A stretch of DNA of 64,000 nt, taken from Sphingomonadales bacterium. Lineage in GTDB: Bacteria; Pseudomonadota; Alphaproteobacteria; Sphingomonadales; Sphingomonadaceae. A model generated the notes under the pieces. That model made no database searches. It saw nothing but the letters and a program-made list of their open reading frames with translations, and was not told where the DNA came from. Position 1 is the stretch's first letter. Each line of letters starts with the position of its first letter. Shown here in pieces: positions 50,817 through 60,590 of this stretch. Location of the stretch: assembly GCA_027490095.1 (NCBI GenBank), contig JAIXYT010000027.1, forward strand, positions 1 through 64,000, in the 5' to 3' direction. The position numbers were made by a program, and so were the translations under genes.

Positions 50817-51800
50817 TCAGCCGGTCCAGCTGCGGTACCAGTCGACGAAGGCGGGCACGCCGATGTCGATCGGGGTGGTGGGGGCAAAGCCGTGGTCGCG
50901 GGCGATCGCCGAGATGTCGGCAAAGGTGTCGGGCACGTCGCCGGGCTGCATGGGCTGCGCATCGATCAGCAGGGGGCGACCGCAGGCCTGTTCGATGACC
51001 CGGACCAGCCGGTCGAGCGGTTCGGAGCGGTTGTTGCCGATGTTGTAGATGGCGTGCGGCGCCGTGCTTCCGCCGGGCTTGGGTGCGGCGTCGTCGGCGG
51101 GCGGCCGGTCTGCCGTTGCAAGAACGCCGGTGATGATGTCGTCGATGAAGGTGAAGTCGCGCCGCATGTCGCCGGCGTTGAAGAGGGGAACCGTTTCGCC
51201 CTTCAGGCAGGCCTCGGTGAACTTCCAGACCGCCATGTCGGGCCGGCCCCAGGGGCCGTACACCGTGAAGAACCGGAGACCTGTCAGCGGGATCCGGTAG
51301 AGATGGGCATAGGTTTCGGCCATCAGCTCGCCGGCCTTCTTGGTGGCGGCGTAGAGAGAGATGGGGTGGTCCACCCGGTCCTCCACCGCAAAGGGGAGCT
51401 TGCGGTTCTGGCCGTAGATCGAGGAGGACGAGGCGTAGACCATCGGCACCTCGCGCCGGCGGGCGAGTTCGAGCAGGGCTAGGTGGCCTGCGAGGTTGGC
51501 ATGGGCGTAATCATGCGGGTGGTCGATCGACCAGCGCACGCCCGGCTGGGCGCCGAGGTGGATGATGCGGTCGATCCGGTGCGGCGCAAGCGCGGCCATC
51601 AGGGCGGCATGGTCGGCAAAATCGAGGCGCAGGAGCCGGAAGCCGGGCCCTTCGAGGGCGACTGCCCGGGCCTCCTTCAGATCGAGCCGGTAATAGGGGA
51701 CGAAGCTGTCGATCCCGATCACCTCTTCGCCACGGGCGAGCAGGGCGCGCGCCGTGTGGAAGCCGATGAATCCCGCGGCGCCGGTGACGAGGGTAACCAT
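50817..51800 (-). CDS. NAD-dependent epimerase, UDP-glucuronate 4-epimerase-like
   Basis: Protein of 327 aa. The extended SDR fold shows the NAD motif TGAAGFIGFH, VYASSSSIYGQNRKLPF with the catalytic Ser, and YAATK with Tyr and Lys. FFTVYGPWGRPDMAVWKF is typical of UDP-glucuronate 4-epimerases, which make UDP-galacturonate for capsule or lipopolysaccharide. It probably supplies the neighbouring glycosyltransferase. Confidence 0.88.
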   Translation of the reverse strand: MVTLVTGAAGFIGFHTARALLARGEEVIGIDSFVPYYRLDLKEARAVALEGPGFRLLRLDFADHAALMAALAPHRIDRIIHLGAQPGVRWSIDHPHDYAHANLAGHLALLELARRREVPMVYASSSSIYGQNRKLPFAVEDRVDHPISLYAATKKAGELMAETYAHLYRIPLTGLRFFTVYGPWGRPDMAVWKFTEACLKGETVPLFNAGDMRRDFTFIDDIITGVLATADRPPADDAAPKPGGSTAPHAIYNIGNNRSEPLDRLVRVIEQACGRPLLIDAQPMQPGDVPDTFADISAIARDHGFAPTTPIDIGVPAFVDWYRSWTG

Positions 51801-51864
51801 CCTGCGGGAGCGATGCCGAAATTTCGGGGTTGGAGCAAGCGTGGCCCCGGCCTAGGGGAGGGAC

Positions 51865-52983
51865 ATGGCAGGCTCTGCGCCCCGCATCCATCACCTCGAC
51901 GCGCTGCGCTGCTTCTGCATGCTGTTCGGCCTGCTGCTGCACGGCGCGACCATCGGGCACAATCCGCTGTTCCATGCGGTGAAGGTGACGTCCGAGCATT
52001 TCCGGATGCCGACCTTCTTCCTGATCTCCGGCTTTTTCACCGCGATGGTGTGCAGCCGCAGCGATGTCCGGGCCTTCCTGGTGAACCGGGGGCGGCTGAT
52101 CCTGGTTCCGTTCCTGGCCGGTGTGCTGCTGCTGAACCCCGGCACCAACTGGCTGATCCAGCTGTACCATGGCGGCGGCGAGAGCCTTGTCGACTATGTG
52201 AGCGGGGGCTGGCGGCTTCCGCTTCCAGGCCCGACTGTGTGGCATCTGCATCTGTGGTTCCTGATCGCGCTGTTCGTCTATGCGATGCTGACCCCGCTGC
52301 TGCTGGACGTTGCCGGCAGCCCGGCCGTCGAGCGACTGGTTGCAGGGCTTGGCGACCGTGCGCCCTGGGCCGTGCTGCTGGTGATGACGCTGCTGGTCGC
52401 GGTCGCTGTCATCGTGCTGCGCGGGGTGGCCGACCAGCTGGTCCTGCCCGCCCTTCCGCTGCGCGCCCAGTTCCTGGTCCAGGCGACCTTCGCCTATTTC
52501 GCCTATTTCGTGGCCGGGCTGTTCGCCTTCCGGCATCGCATGCTGTTCGATGCGATGCACAGGCTGTTCTGGATCGGGCTGATCCTGTTCGGGGGTGCCT
52601 ATCTGCTGCACCCGCTGTTCGGGCCCGCCCTTCCGCGCGGGCTGGAACGGATGACCTACTGGCTGGCGCGGGCCGGCTTCATCTTCCTGATCGTGTGCAG
52701 CCTGCTTGCGATCGCCCGCCGGCTGGTGACGAAGGGCAGCCCGCTGCTGAGCCGGCTGACCGACGGGGTGTACAGCTTCTACATCTTCCACTTCCTGGTG
52801 ATCTACATGATCGCCAACCTGCTGCGGCCGTTCATCGACAACCTGTACCTCACCTATGCGGTGATCCTGATCGTGGGGTATCCGCTGCTGTTCCTGATCC
52901 ACGAGCGGATCATTGCGAAGAGCGCGATCCTGACCCTTCTGTTCAACGGCAAGTGGGTGGCGCGGCGGGCGCAGCCGGCTTGA
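51865..52983 (+). CDS. Acyltransferase family 3 membrane protein (OpgC-like)
   Basis: Protein of 372 aa with about ten transmembrane helices. The opening RIHHLDALRCFCMLFGLLLHG carries the family His, then FRMPTFFLISGFFTAM and a late YSFYIFHFLVIY. These enzymes move acyl groups such as acetyl or succinyl to sugars across the inner membrane. The stop overlaps the next start as TTGA. It is divergent from the epimerase gene across 64 bases. Confidence 0.88.
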   Translation: MAGSAPRIHHLDALRCFCMLFGLLLHGATIGHNPLFHAVKVTSEHFRMPTFFLISGFFTAMVCSRSDVRAFLVNRGRLILVPFLAGVLLLNPGTNWLIQLYHGGGESLVDYVSGGWRLPLPGPTVWHLHLWFLIALFVYAMLTPLLLDVAGSPAVERLVAGLGDRAPWAVLLVMTLLVAVAVIVLRGVADQLVLPALPLRAQFLVQATFAYFAYFVAGLFAFRHRMLFDAMHRLFWIGLILFGGAYLLHPLFGPALPRGLERMTYWLARAGFIFLIVCSLLAIARRLVTKGSPLLSRLTDGVYSFYIFHFLVIYMIANLLRPFIDNLYLTYAVILIVGYPLLFLIHERIIAKSAILTLLFNGKWVARRAQPA

Positions 52984-54398
52984 CGGCCGACCATGCCCGC
53001 CGGCTTGCGGTTGCCGGCGCGGTCGCGCTGCTGTTCGGCCTGATGCGGCTGCTGCCGCCGCCCGAGGGGCTGTCGGGCGCGGCCTGGGCTGTTGCAGCCG
53101 TTGCCGTCTCGATGGCGATCCTGTGGCTTTCGGAAGCGCTTCCGCTGGCGATGACCTCTGCGCTGCCGTTCCTGCTGCTGCCGCTGACGGGGGTGATGGC
53201 GCCTGCCGAGGTGGCTGCGCTCTACTGGTCGCCCATCCTGTTCCTGGTTCTGGGTGGCGCGCTGGTCGCGACCGCGGTCGAGACGCATGGCCTGCACAGG
53301 AGGCTGGCGCTTGCGATCGTGCGGCGCGCGCCGGCGTCGCCCCGCGGCCTGCTGGCAGCCTTCATGGTCGCGACGGCGCTGTTGTCGATGCTGGTGTCGA
53401 ACACGGCGACGGCGCTGATCATGATGCCGGTTGCGCTGGCTGCGATGGGCGCGCTTCCGGAGCGGGCCGGGGGCAGCCGGGCGCTTGCGGCTGCGGCCGT
53501 GCTGGGGATCGCCTATGCGGCCAACATCGGCGGGCTTGGAACCCTGGTGGGAACCCCGACCAATGCGATTTCGGCGGCCATCGTGGAACGGTCGCTGGGC
53601 CTGCAGCTCGATTTCCTGACCTGGCTTGCCTTCGGGGTGCCGCTGGTGCTGCTGGCGATACCGGCGGCCTGGGCCATATTGCTGTGGGTCTGCCGGGTTC
53701 CGGGCGGGCGGATCGATCCGGCCATGCTGCACGACCTGTTCGGCGAGGCGGGGCCGATGGGCCCCGACGAACGGCGGCTGCTGCCCCTGCTGGGCCTGTT
53801 GCTGCTGGGATGGATCGTTCTGCCGCTGCTGCTGCCAACGCTCGGCCTGCCGGCGCCGGATGACGGGATGGTGGCGATGGGTGTGGCGCTGCTGCTGTTC
53901 CTCGTGCCGTCGGTGAAGGGTGGCGGGCTGCTGGACTGGCAGGTGGCGAAGGCGCGGGTGCCCTGGGACATCCTGCTGCTGTTCGGCGGCGGGCTGGCGC
54001 TTGCGGGCGCGATCACCGATTCGGGGCTGGCGGCCTGGCTGGGCCTGCGGATGCAGGCGCTGGGCGGGCTTCATCCGATGCTGCTGGCGCTGGCCGTGGT
54101 GGCCGTCGTCGTTGTCGTGACCGAGTTTGCGAGCAATGTGGCGGCGGCCAGCGCGTTCATGCCGGTGGTGGCGGCGATTGCGCTGGAGACGGGCAATGCG
54201 CCGCTGCCGCTGGCGATGGCGGCTGCCTTTGCGGCGACCTGGGGATTCATGATGCCGTCGGGCACGCCGCCCAATGCGATTGCGTTCGCGACCGGCCGGG
54301 TGACGATTTCCGAAATGGTGCGCGCGGGTGCGCTGGTGAACCTGGTGGGGACGGTTCTGATCGTGCTGGTCTGCTTCGGGGTTGCAGCGCGCCTTTGA
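52980..54398 (+). CDS. SLC13/DASS family anion transporter
   Basis: Protein of 472 aa from a TTG overlapping the acyltransferase stop; an ATG at 53043 is the alternative. About 11-12 helices. The two signature loops are SNTATALIMMPVALA and a variant SNVAAASAFMPV, with IAYAANIGGLGTLVGTPTN in between. Such transporters take up di- or tricarboxylates or sulfate with sodium. The second motif has Val in place of the usual Thr. The coupling to the acyltransferase may only be positional. Confidence 0.85.
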   Translation: MTADHARRLAVAGAVALLFGLMRLLPPPEGLSGAAWAVAAVAVSMAILWLSEALPLAMTSALPFLLLPLTGVMAPAEVAALYWSPILFLVLGGALVATAVETHGLHRRLALAIVRRAPASPRGLLAAFMVATALLSMLVSNTATALIMMPVALAAMGALPERAGGSRALAAAAVLGIAYAANIGGLGTLVGTPTNAISAAIVERSLGLQLDFLTWLAFGVPLVLLAIPAAWAILLWVCRVPGGRIDPAMLHDLFGEAGPMGPDERRLLPLLGLLLLGWIVLPLLLPTLGLPAPDDGMVAMGVALLLFLVPSVKGGGLLDWQVAKARVPWDILLLFGGGLALAGAITDSGLAAWLGLRMQALGGLHPMLLALAVVAVVVVVTEFASNVAAASAFMPVVAAIALETGNAPLPLAMAAAFAATWGFMMPSGTPPNAIAFATGRVTISEMVRAGALVNLVGTVLIVLVCFGVAARL

Positions 54399-54400
54399 GA

Positions 54401-55579
54401 TCAGGGCCGGGCGTGGGCGGCGATTGCGTCGAGGATCCGGTCTTCGATTTTGCCCGCCAGGTGCCGGCTGTCGAAGGTCTGCGCGATCCGGCGCGCGCTT
54501 GCGCCGAGCGACCGGCGGAGCGGCTCGTCCTGCGCGAGGCGGCGCATGGCGGCGGCCTGCGCGCCGATGTCGTTCGGGGGAAACAAGAGGCCGTTCACGC
54601 CGTCCTGCACCTGGTCGGGGATGCCGCCGAAATCGGAGGCGACGAGGGCGAGGCCGGCGGCGCCGCCTTCGGTGAGCATCACGCCGAATCCCTCGATCCA
54701 GCCGCCGACCTCGCGGCTGTGCTGCACGAGCACATGGCAGGTGGACAGCAGCCGGGCGAGCTCGGGCGGGGGGAGGTAGCCGGTGCGGCGGATCGCGGCG
54801 GTGGCCGGGCTGGCGGTGATCGCGCGGTCGAGTTCGGCTTCGGCGGGCCCCTCGCCCACGAAGATCAGCTCGGAGGCCGGATGGGCGGCGTGGACGGATT
54901 CGAAGGCCGCGAGAGTCTGCTCGACGCCCTTTTCGGCGCTGACGCGGCCGACGGTGACGAAGCGGATCGGCGCGCCGGCGCTTCGTTCGGGAAGAGGGCT
55001 GCTGCCGAACAGGGCGGTGGGGGCGCCGCAGGGAATGACGCCGTGGCCGGCGGGCAGGCCGAGCAGCGCCAGCCGGTCGAGCTGGAAGCGGCCGACCGCT
55101 GCGACATAGTCGAGGCCGGGCAAGATGGCGGCCAGGGCGCGGCGGTAGGAGGGGTTGGCGAGCATCGTCGAGACGTCGCGGCCGTGCACCTGGGCGATGA
55201 CGGGAAGCCGGCCCTCGAGGGCTGCGGCGACGGGAATGGCGTTCCAGGCGAAATGGCACAGGACGGCCTCGACATCGGCGGCCATCAGCGCGTCGCGGAT
55301 GTGCCTGCGGGTCGCCGCGTCGGGCAGGTAGCCGCCGGCAAGACCGAGGCGGCGCAGGATCCTTGCGGGAAGATCGGGCCGCCGCGTGTCGCCGAGGCCG
55401 AGGCGCCGGACCTCGAGGCCCGGGGGCAGGGGGATCGATGCTGCGGCCTCCGTCCAGCCGAAGAGGACCGGTTCGACGCGGGAGAAGGCGGCGAGCTGGC
55501 GAAGCATCCAGACTTCGGAGCGGACCCCGATCTCGGTGGTGATGACGGCGATGCGCCTTCGGGAGCCTGTGCCTGCCAC
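54401..55579 (-). CDS. Family 4 glycosyltransferase
   Basis: Protein of 392 aa from a GTG start; no better start or ribosome site is seen. The GT-B fold shows HGRDVSTMLA in the N-terminal domain, then FVTVGRVSAEKGVEQTLAAF, LIFVGEGPAEAELDRA, and the retaining-enzyme motif EGFGVMLTEGGAAGLALVASDFGGIPD with its glutamates. It would transfer a sugar from an NDP donor in polysaccharide synthesis. It ends two bases from the convergent transporter gene. Confidence 0.88.
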   Translation of the reverse strand: MAGTGSRRRIAVITTEIGVRSEVWMLRQLAAFSRVEPVLFGWTEAAASIPLPPGLEVRRLGLGDTRRPDLPARILRRLGLAGGYLPDAATRRHIRDALMAADVEAVLCHFAWNAIPVAAALEGRLPVIAQVHGRDVSTMLANPSYRRALAAILPGLDYVAAVGRFQLDRLALLGLPAGHGVIPCGAPTALFGSSPLPERSAGAPIRFVTVGRVSAEKGVEQTLAAFESVHAAHPASELIFVGEGPAEAELDRAITASPATAAIRRTGYLPPPELARLLSTCHVLVQHSREVGGWIEGFGVMLTEGGAAGLALVASDFGGIPDQVQDGVNGLLFPPNDIGAQAAAMRRLAQDEPLRRSLGASARRIAQTFDSRHLAGKIEDRILDAIAAHARP

Positions 55580-55654
55580 GGGGCCGGATTGGCGGGAGGC
55601 GCCGGGGAGGTCAACGGCAAATGCGGCTGTCGGACCCCGGGGCGCGCGCCTGCC

Positions 55655-56530
55655 TCAGTTCGGGGTGCCGCGCGTGAACAGGATGTCGGTCTGCCCGGGC
55701 GGAAGGCTGTGGATCTGCACCGGGGCGGCCTGGTCGTCGCGGTGGCGCATGTAATCGTCGATGCCGTAATTGTTGGGGATGGCGTAGGCGGCGAAGCCGG
55801 CTGCCAGGAAGCGGTCGAACAGCGAGGCCCATTCCGCGCAGGCCGAGGCTTCGACCACGAGCTCCATCCGGCCCGAATAGAGGTGCAGGTTGTCGAGCAT
55901 CGAGCGCACCACGGGCGGTTCGCTGCCTTCGATGTCGATCTTGACGAGGCGGATGCGCTGCAGTTCGTCGGTGGTGAGGATCTGGTGCAGCGGCAGGGCC
56001 TGCACCTGCGCCTCCAGCGCCATGCCGGCGCCTGCGAAGATGCTGGAGCGACCGGTGTTGGTGTCGGTGGGGCGGTAGAAATCGAGGGTCGCCGGCTGGT
56101 CGGAGACGGCGAGATGGACGAGCCGCATCTCTGCCGCGATCCGGTTCTCGGCCACATTGTCGGCGAGGCGGCGGAAGATGGAGGGCGAGGCCTCGATCGC
56201 GACGACCTTGCCCGTGGCGCCGACCTTCAGGCCGGCGAGGACCGAATAGTAGCCGATGTTGGCGCCGATATCGACGAACAGGTCGCCTTCGCCCAGACGG
56301 TCGGAGATGACGCGGGTGAGCTGGGGTTCCCAGACGCCGAAGGCGAGGATTCGCTGGTCGATGAAGTCCTGCGGGTCGCACTGCAGGGTGCCGCCCCAGC
56401 TGGTGGAGCAGGTGACGAGGCCGTGGCTGAGCGCGGCGAACTGGTTGGCGAAGCGGAAGACGCGCATGCGGCCCACGGGAAGCCGCGAGGCGACGCCGAC
56501 CATGGCCCTGTGGAATGACTGATGCTTCAT
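55655..56530 (-). CDS. FkbM family methyltransferase
   Basis: Protein of 291 aa. Motif I is LFVDIGANIGYYSVLAGL, followed by VVAIEASPSIFRRL and the FkbM hallmark RLVKIDIEGSEPPVV. FkbM enzymes O-methylate sugars and other small substrates, so this one may decorate the surface glycan. It lies 75 bases upstream of the family 4 glycosyltransferase on the same strand. Confidence 0.9.
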   Translation of the reverse strand: MKHQSFHRAMVGVASRLPVGRMRVFRFANQFAALSHGLVTCSTSWGGTLQCDPQDFIDQRILAFGVWEPQLTRVISDRLGEGDLFVDIGANIGYYSVLAGLKVGATGKVVAIEASPSIFRRLADNVAENRIAAEMRLVHLAVSDQPATLDFYRPTDTNTGRSSIFAGAGMALEAQVQALPLHQILTTDELQRIRLVKIDIEGSEPPVVRSMLDNLHLYSGRMELVVEASACAEWASLFDRFLAAGFAAYAIPNNYGIDDYMRHRDDQAAPVQIHSLPPGQTDILFTRGTPN

Positions 56531-56758
56531 CCTGTGCGACCCTTCATCCTTGACGGACTGTTGTTGTGGTTCTTGTTCTTGTCTCAGCGTCTGAGGCGCT
56601 TTCGTTAACCATGCTGCGGCGTTGGACTTTTTGCAACATCATTTTTGACAATTGCGGGCCGGGGCCGGGCGCGTTGCAAAGTTTTGCAATCGAAGGGCCA
56701 GGCGCGGACCGGCTGCCGGGGATGCGGCGCGCGGGCCCGGTTGCCCGGGCGCCGGGGT
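56531..56758. promoter_or_regulatory. 228-base intergenic region upstream of the FkbM gene
   Basis: No gene seen. It has an AT-richer stretch and TTAACCAT at 56605-56612, a sequence known as a CtrA-type half-site in Caulobacter, and repeated TTGTT/TTCTTG near the FkbM start. Probably the promoter region of the fkbM-glycosyltransferase unit. Confidence 0.4.
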
Positions 56759-57487
56759 TCAGTCGTGTGTCGGTGTCCGGGCTTCGAAGGCGATCTGGCC
56801 GGCGTAGCGCAGCTTGACCGACGCGGTTCGCGCGACCGACCATCCCCCCTTGCGGGCCCGTCGATCGATCCAGGCGTTGAGCGGGGATTCCCGGTCCCAG
56901 TAGCTGTTGAGGATCGGCCAGCTGGGCAGGAAGCTTCGCAGCGAGAGCGTGACGCCGTCGATTCCCGGGCGCAGCAGAACGGAGGCGAAGCCGGCCTCTT
57001 TCAGCAGGAGCGAGAGCCCATAGGGCGAGAAGCCGAAGGTGCTGAAGCTGTGGTAGGGCTCGAGGAAGGAGACGGAGCCGATGAACCGCCCCCCCGGCTT
57101 CAATGTCCGCACGACCTCTTTGAGGAGGGTGCGTGGGTGGACCACATGCTCGAAGACCTGCTTGGACCAGATGCAGTCGAACCGGGCGGTCTCGAACGGC
57201 AGGTTCAGGCCGTCGTAGGTGTGCAGGCGCGGGTCGGCGATCCTGCGGGCGGTGACTTCGGGCGACCCTTCGATGTCGACGCCGGTGTAGTCGGCGCGGC
57301 TGCCGTAGCGATCGAAGAGCGCGACGGCCCGGCCGTCGCCGCAGCCGAGGTCGAGGATTGAGAAGGGCCCGTCATGCCGTGCCAGCAGGCCGTGGAGAAT
57401 GTCCTCCGCCTGGGTCTGCGCGGCGTGGTCGACCGGGAGAACGTCGTGCAGGATGACGTTGAGGTCGTCGACAACGACGGCAGTCAT
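56759..57487 (-). CDS. Class I SAM-dependent methyltransferase
   Basis: Protein of 242 aa. Motif I SILDLGCGDGRAVALF, motif II TGVDIEGS, and the post-I FDCIWSKQVFEHVVHPRTLLKEVVRTLKPGG identify a UbiE/COQ5-type small-molecule methyltransferase. Context among glycosyltransferases suggests modification of a glycan or glycolipid. It lies 81 bases after a family 2 glycosyltransferase gene. Confidence 0.88.
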   Translation of the reverse strand: MTAVVVDDLNVILHDVLPVDHAAQTQAEDILHGLLARHDGPFSILDLGCGDGRAVALFDRYGSRADYTGVDIEGSPEVTARRIADPRLHTYDGLNLPFETARFDCIWSKQVFEHVVHPRTLLKEVVRTLKPGGRFIGSVSFLEPYHSFSTFGFSPYGLSLLLKEAGFASVLLRPGIDGVTLSLRSFLPSWPILNSYWDRESPLNAWIDRRARKGGWSVARTASVKLRYAGQIAFEARTPTHD

Positions 57488-57568
57488 CCTTCGGCGGCCC
57501 TTTCCTGAAACGGTGGCGGAGGTTTAGGAGATCGCCGGGCACTGTCAAGGCGGGTGGGCCGGGCCGCT

Positions 57569-58534
57569 TCAGCCGAGGTCGCCGACCTTGCCCCTGTGGC
57601 CCATCGCCTTGGCGCGCAGGATCCTGAACAATGTGCCGGGGTTTGCGCTGTCCTGTGCCAGCCAGCGTGCCAGCCGCTGCCATTCGCCCTTCCGGAAGAC
57701 CGTCCAGCCGTAGCTTCTGTTGGCGGCCTGCGCCCGGTCTGCACGCGCCCGCAGCAGGGCCGCGAGCTGCGCGCCGCCGGGCTCGGCTGCGAAGCGATCG
57801 GCAAGCTCGAGGCTGCGTCGCGCGAGGCCCGTGTAGTCGACGTGCGTCACGCTGCCGGGCGAGAAGCGGCCGCTGACCTCTCCGATGCGGGCGGAGAAGA
57901 CATAGTGGGCCTCGTGCAGCAGGACGATGGCCTCGCCCTTCAGGAGAAGGCCGAGGTAGAGGGCGAAATCCTCGCCGTGCCGGACATCCTCGTAGTGCCA
58001 GAGGCCCCTGCTTGCGAGCGTGCGGCGGAAGATGGGCTTCATGAGCCCGAGGTCGAGGCCGGAGACCGGATCGGGCTCCATCAGGGCCGGGGCCGTGAGC
58101 CGCTGCCAGCCGCCGGCCGCCTTGAGCTGGGTGGGGGCGATCATGTCTGCGGCGAGGTCGTAGAGGATGGGGAGGTCTGCCACGATGTCCGCGCCGCTGT
58201 CGGCGGCGACGGCCAGCAGGCGCGCGAGCCGCCCCGGCGCGAAGGCATCGTCGGCGTCGAGAAGGGCCACCCAGTCTCCGGTGGCGGCCGCGATCGCGGC
58301 GTTCCGGGTGCCCCCGGGCCCCAGGTTGCGGGCATTGCCGAGCGCGGTGATGCGGGGGTCTTCGCGGGCCATCGCCTCGACCAGCGCGCGCGAGCCGTCG
58401 GAGGAACAGTCGTCGACGACGATCACCTCGATGCGGCCGGCATCCTGCTGGGCAAGCGCGGACGTGATGGCGCGGCGGACATGCGCTGCGCCATTGTAGC
58501 AGGGAATGACGACGGAGATGTCTGGGCGCGTCAT
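57569..58534 (-). CDS. Family 2 glycosyltransferase
   Basis: Protein of 321 aa; the ATG at 58534 starts right at DISVVIPCYNGAAHVRRAI. VDDCSSDGSRALVE, GPGGTRNAAI and LLDADDAFAPGRLARLL are the donor and metal motifs, and GLWHYEDVRHGEDFALYLGLLL is the acceptor-side ED motif. Presumed polysaccharide glycosyltransferase. The ATG is preceded by a weak ribosome site, and the frame open upstream is GC-rich noise. Confidence 0.9.
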   Translation of the reverse strand: MTRPDISVVIPCYNGAAHVRRAITSALAQQDAGRIEVIVVDDCSSDGSRALVEAMAREDPRITALGNARNLGPGGTRNAAIAAATGDWVALLDADDAFAPGRLARLLAVAADSGADIVADLPILYDLAADMIAPTQLKAAGGWQRLTAPALMEPDPVSGLDLGLMKPIFRRTLASRGLWHYEDVRHGEDFALYLGLLLKGEAIVLLHEAHYVFSARIGEVSGRFSPGSVTHVDYTGLARRSLELADRFAAEPGGAQLAALLRARADRAQAANRSYGWTVFRKGEWQRLARWLAQDSANPGTLFRILRAKAMGHRGKVGDLG

Positions 58535-58674
58535 GGGCCGGCCTGCCGGGGTTGTCGGGACCGGACGGGGCATAGAGGGGGGGCGGGTGGGGCGCAAGGC
58601 GGCCGGGACGGGCGGCGACATGCATTGCAGGGTGCGGCGCCATCGGCTAGGCGGTGCAAAAAGGGGTTCACGCC

Positions 58675-59616
58675 ATGAAGTTGCTTGCCGGGAACAGCAA
58701 TCCGCAGCTGGCCGAAGAGGTGGCGCGGTATCTGGAGATACCCCTCACCTCGGCGTCTGTCAGGCGCTTTGCGGACGAGGAGATCTTCGTCGAGATCCAC
58801 GAGAATGTGCGCGGGGAGGACGTTTTCGTCCTGCAGTCGACCTCTGCGCCGGCGAACGACAATCTGATGGAGCTTCTGATCTGCATCGATGCGCTGCGCC
58901 GGGCGAGCGCGAAGCGGATCACGGCCGTCATTCCCTATTTCGGCTATGCCCGGCAGGATCGCAAACCCGGTCCGCGCACGCCGATCTCGGCGAAGCTGGT
59001 GGCCAACCTGATCACGGTGGCCGGCGCGTCGCGGGTGCTGTCCGTCGACCTGCACGCGGGCCAGATCCAGGGCTTCTTCGACATCCCGACGGACAATCTC
59101 TACGCCGCCCCGGTGATGTCGGCCGATATCCTGGCCCGTCACCCCGACCATGCCGGGAACATGATGGTCGTCTCGCCCGATGTCGGCGGTGTCGTGCGGG
59201 CGCGGGCGCTGGCGCGGCGGCTGGACAATGCGCCGCTTGCCATCGTCGACAAGCGGCGCGAACGCCCCGGCGAGAGCGAGGTGATGAACATCATCGGCGA
59301 GGTGCGCGGGCGCTTCTGCATCCTGATTGACGACATCGTGGATTCGGCCGGGACGCTGTGCAACGCAGCCCATGCGCTGATGCAGGCGGGTGCCGCCGGC
59401 GTCGTCGCCTATGTGAGCCATGGCGTCCTTTCGGGTGGCGCGGTTGCGCGGGTCGAGGGTTCGGCGCTGACCGAGCTGGTGATCACCGACAGCATCTTCG
59501 CGGCGCCCGCGGTCTCTGACGCGAAGAAGGTGCGCGTGCTGACCATCGCACCGCTGATCGGCGAGGCGATCCGGCGCATCTCGGACGAGAGTTCGGTTTC
59601 CAGCCTGTTCGACTAG
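58675..59616 (+). CDS. prs: Ribose-phosphate pyrophosphokinase
   Basis: Protein of 313 aa. PRPP synthase features: [20 protein letters not shown] start, [32 protein letters not shown], the divalent-cation site [18 protein letters not shown], and the PRPP loop [14 protein letters not shown]. It makes PRPP from ribose 5-phosphate and ATP for nucleotide, His and Trp synthesis. It is a housekeeping gene between glycosyltransferases, and the ATG at 58675 matches the family start. Confidence 0.96.
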   Translation: MKLLAGNSNPQLAEEVARYLEIPLTSASVRRFADEEIFVEIHENVRGEDVFVLQSTSAPANDNLMELLICIDALRRASAKRITAVIPYFGYARQDRKPGPRTPISAKLVANLITVAGASRVLSVDLHAGQIQGFFDIPTDNLYAAPVMSADILARHPDHAGNMMVVSPDVGGVVRARALARRLDNAPLAIVDKRRERPGESEVMNIIGEVRGRFCILIDDIVDSAGTLCNAAHALMQAGAAGVVAYVSHGVLSGGAVARVEGSALTELVITDSIFAAPAVSDAKKVRVLTIAPLIGEAIRRISDESSVSSLFD

Positions 59617-59645
59617 GCCGCCCCGACGGACTGTGAAGGATCGGA

Positions 59646-60590
59646 ATGCCGTTCAGCTATTCCGTGGTGATCCCCGCCTACAACCGGGCGACCCTGATCG
59701 GCACCTGCCTCGAGCCGCTGCTGGGCCCCGGCGCGCGGGGGCTGGACGTTGTGGTGGTGGATGACGGCTCGACGGACGGGACGGCCGATGTGGTCAGGGC
59801 CCTTGCCGCGCGCAGCGAAGGCGCCGGGATCCGGCTGGTGCAGCAGGCGAACGGCGGGGCGAGCGCTGCGCGCAACCGGGGGGTTGAGGAGGCCCGGGGC
59901 GACTGGATCGTCTTCTATGACAGCGACGACATCTGGATGCCCTGGGCGCCGGCGGCGATCGAGCAGGCGATCGCCGCGGCCGATGGATGCAGCCTGATCT
60001 TCTGGCGGATGCTGGGATTTGACGATCCGGCTGCGCTGGCGGCCGTTGAGCCCGAGGATCCTGTGCTCGACCGGTCTACCTCGTTCCTGGATTTCTATCG
60101 GCGCAAGCCGATCTCCGTCTATGGCAGCTGCAACCTGGCGGTGCGCCGCGCACAGTTTCTTGAGGCAGGCGGGTTCGACAGGGAAATCCGCTCGGCCGAG
60201 GACCAGGACCTCTGCCTCAGGCTGTCGCACAGGGGCGGCGTGATCACGGTGATGGCGCCCGTTCTGATGGGCAATCGGGCCGGGTCGGACGGCAGCCTGT
60301 CGCGCAACTTTTCCGCGCTTGCCGACGGGCTGATCGCGATCCTGCGGAAGCGGGCGCAGGGCGCCTATGTCGGGCCCCGGGATCTGCTCGACCACCAGAA
60401 TGCGTCAATGGCCCGGGTTGCCCACTGGCGGATGCTGGATGCCGGCGACCGCGGGTCGGCGCGGCGCCTGCTGTGGGCTGCGACGGGGGTTCAGCTGCGG
60501 GCGTTCGGGCTGCGCTACACCGCATCCGCGTGGATTTCGCTGCTGCGGTCTCCGAGGGGGCGGCTGAGCCTGGGGGCTCGGAGCAGCTAG
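59646..60590 (+). CDS. Family 2 glycosyltransferase
   Basis: Protein of 314 aa. SVVIPAYNRATLIGTCLEPLL, VDDGSTDGTADVV, NGGASAARNRGVEEARGDW and YDSDDIWMPWAP are the GT-A motifs; SAEDQDLCLRLS is the acceptor-side ED region. GGATCGG lies before the start, 29 bases after prs. Its stop shares CTAG with the stop of the convergent barrel gene. Confidence 0.9.
   Translation: MPFSYSVVIPAYNRATLIGTCLEPLLGPGARGLDVVVVDDGSTDGTADVVRALAARSEGAGIRLVQQANGGASAARNRGVEEARGDWIVFYDSDDIWMPWAPAAIEQAIAAADGCSLIFWRMLGFDDPAALAAVEPEDPVLDRSTSFLDFYRRKPISVYGSCNLAVRRAQFLEAGGFDREIRSAEDQDLCLRLSHRGGVITVMAPVLMGNRAGSDGSLSRNFSALADGLIAILRKRAQGAYVGPRDLLDHQNASMARVAHWRMLDAGDRGSARRLLWAATGVQLRAFGLRYTASAWISLLRSPRGRLSLGARSS

Noticed and set aside
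54395-56518. Open frame of about 700 codons antisense to the family 4 glycosyltransferase and FkbM genes
   Set aside because: It crosses two well-supported genes and its gap, and the translation is low-complexity; no ribosome site or family match.
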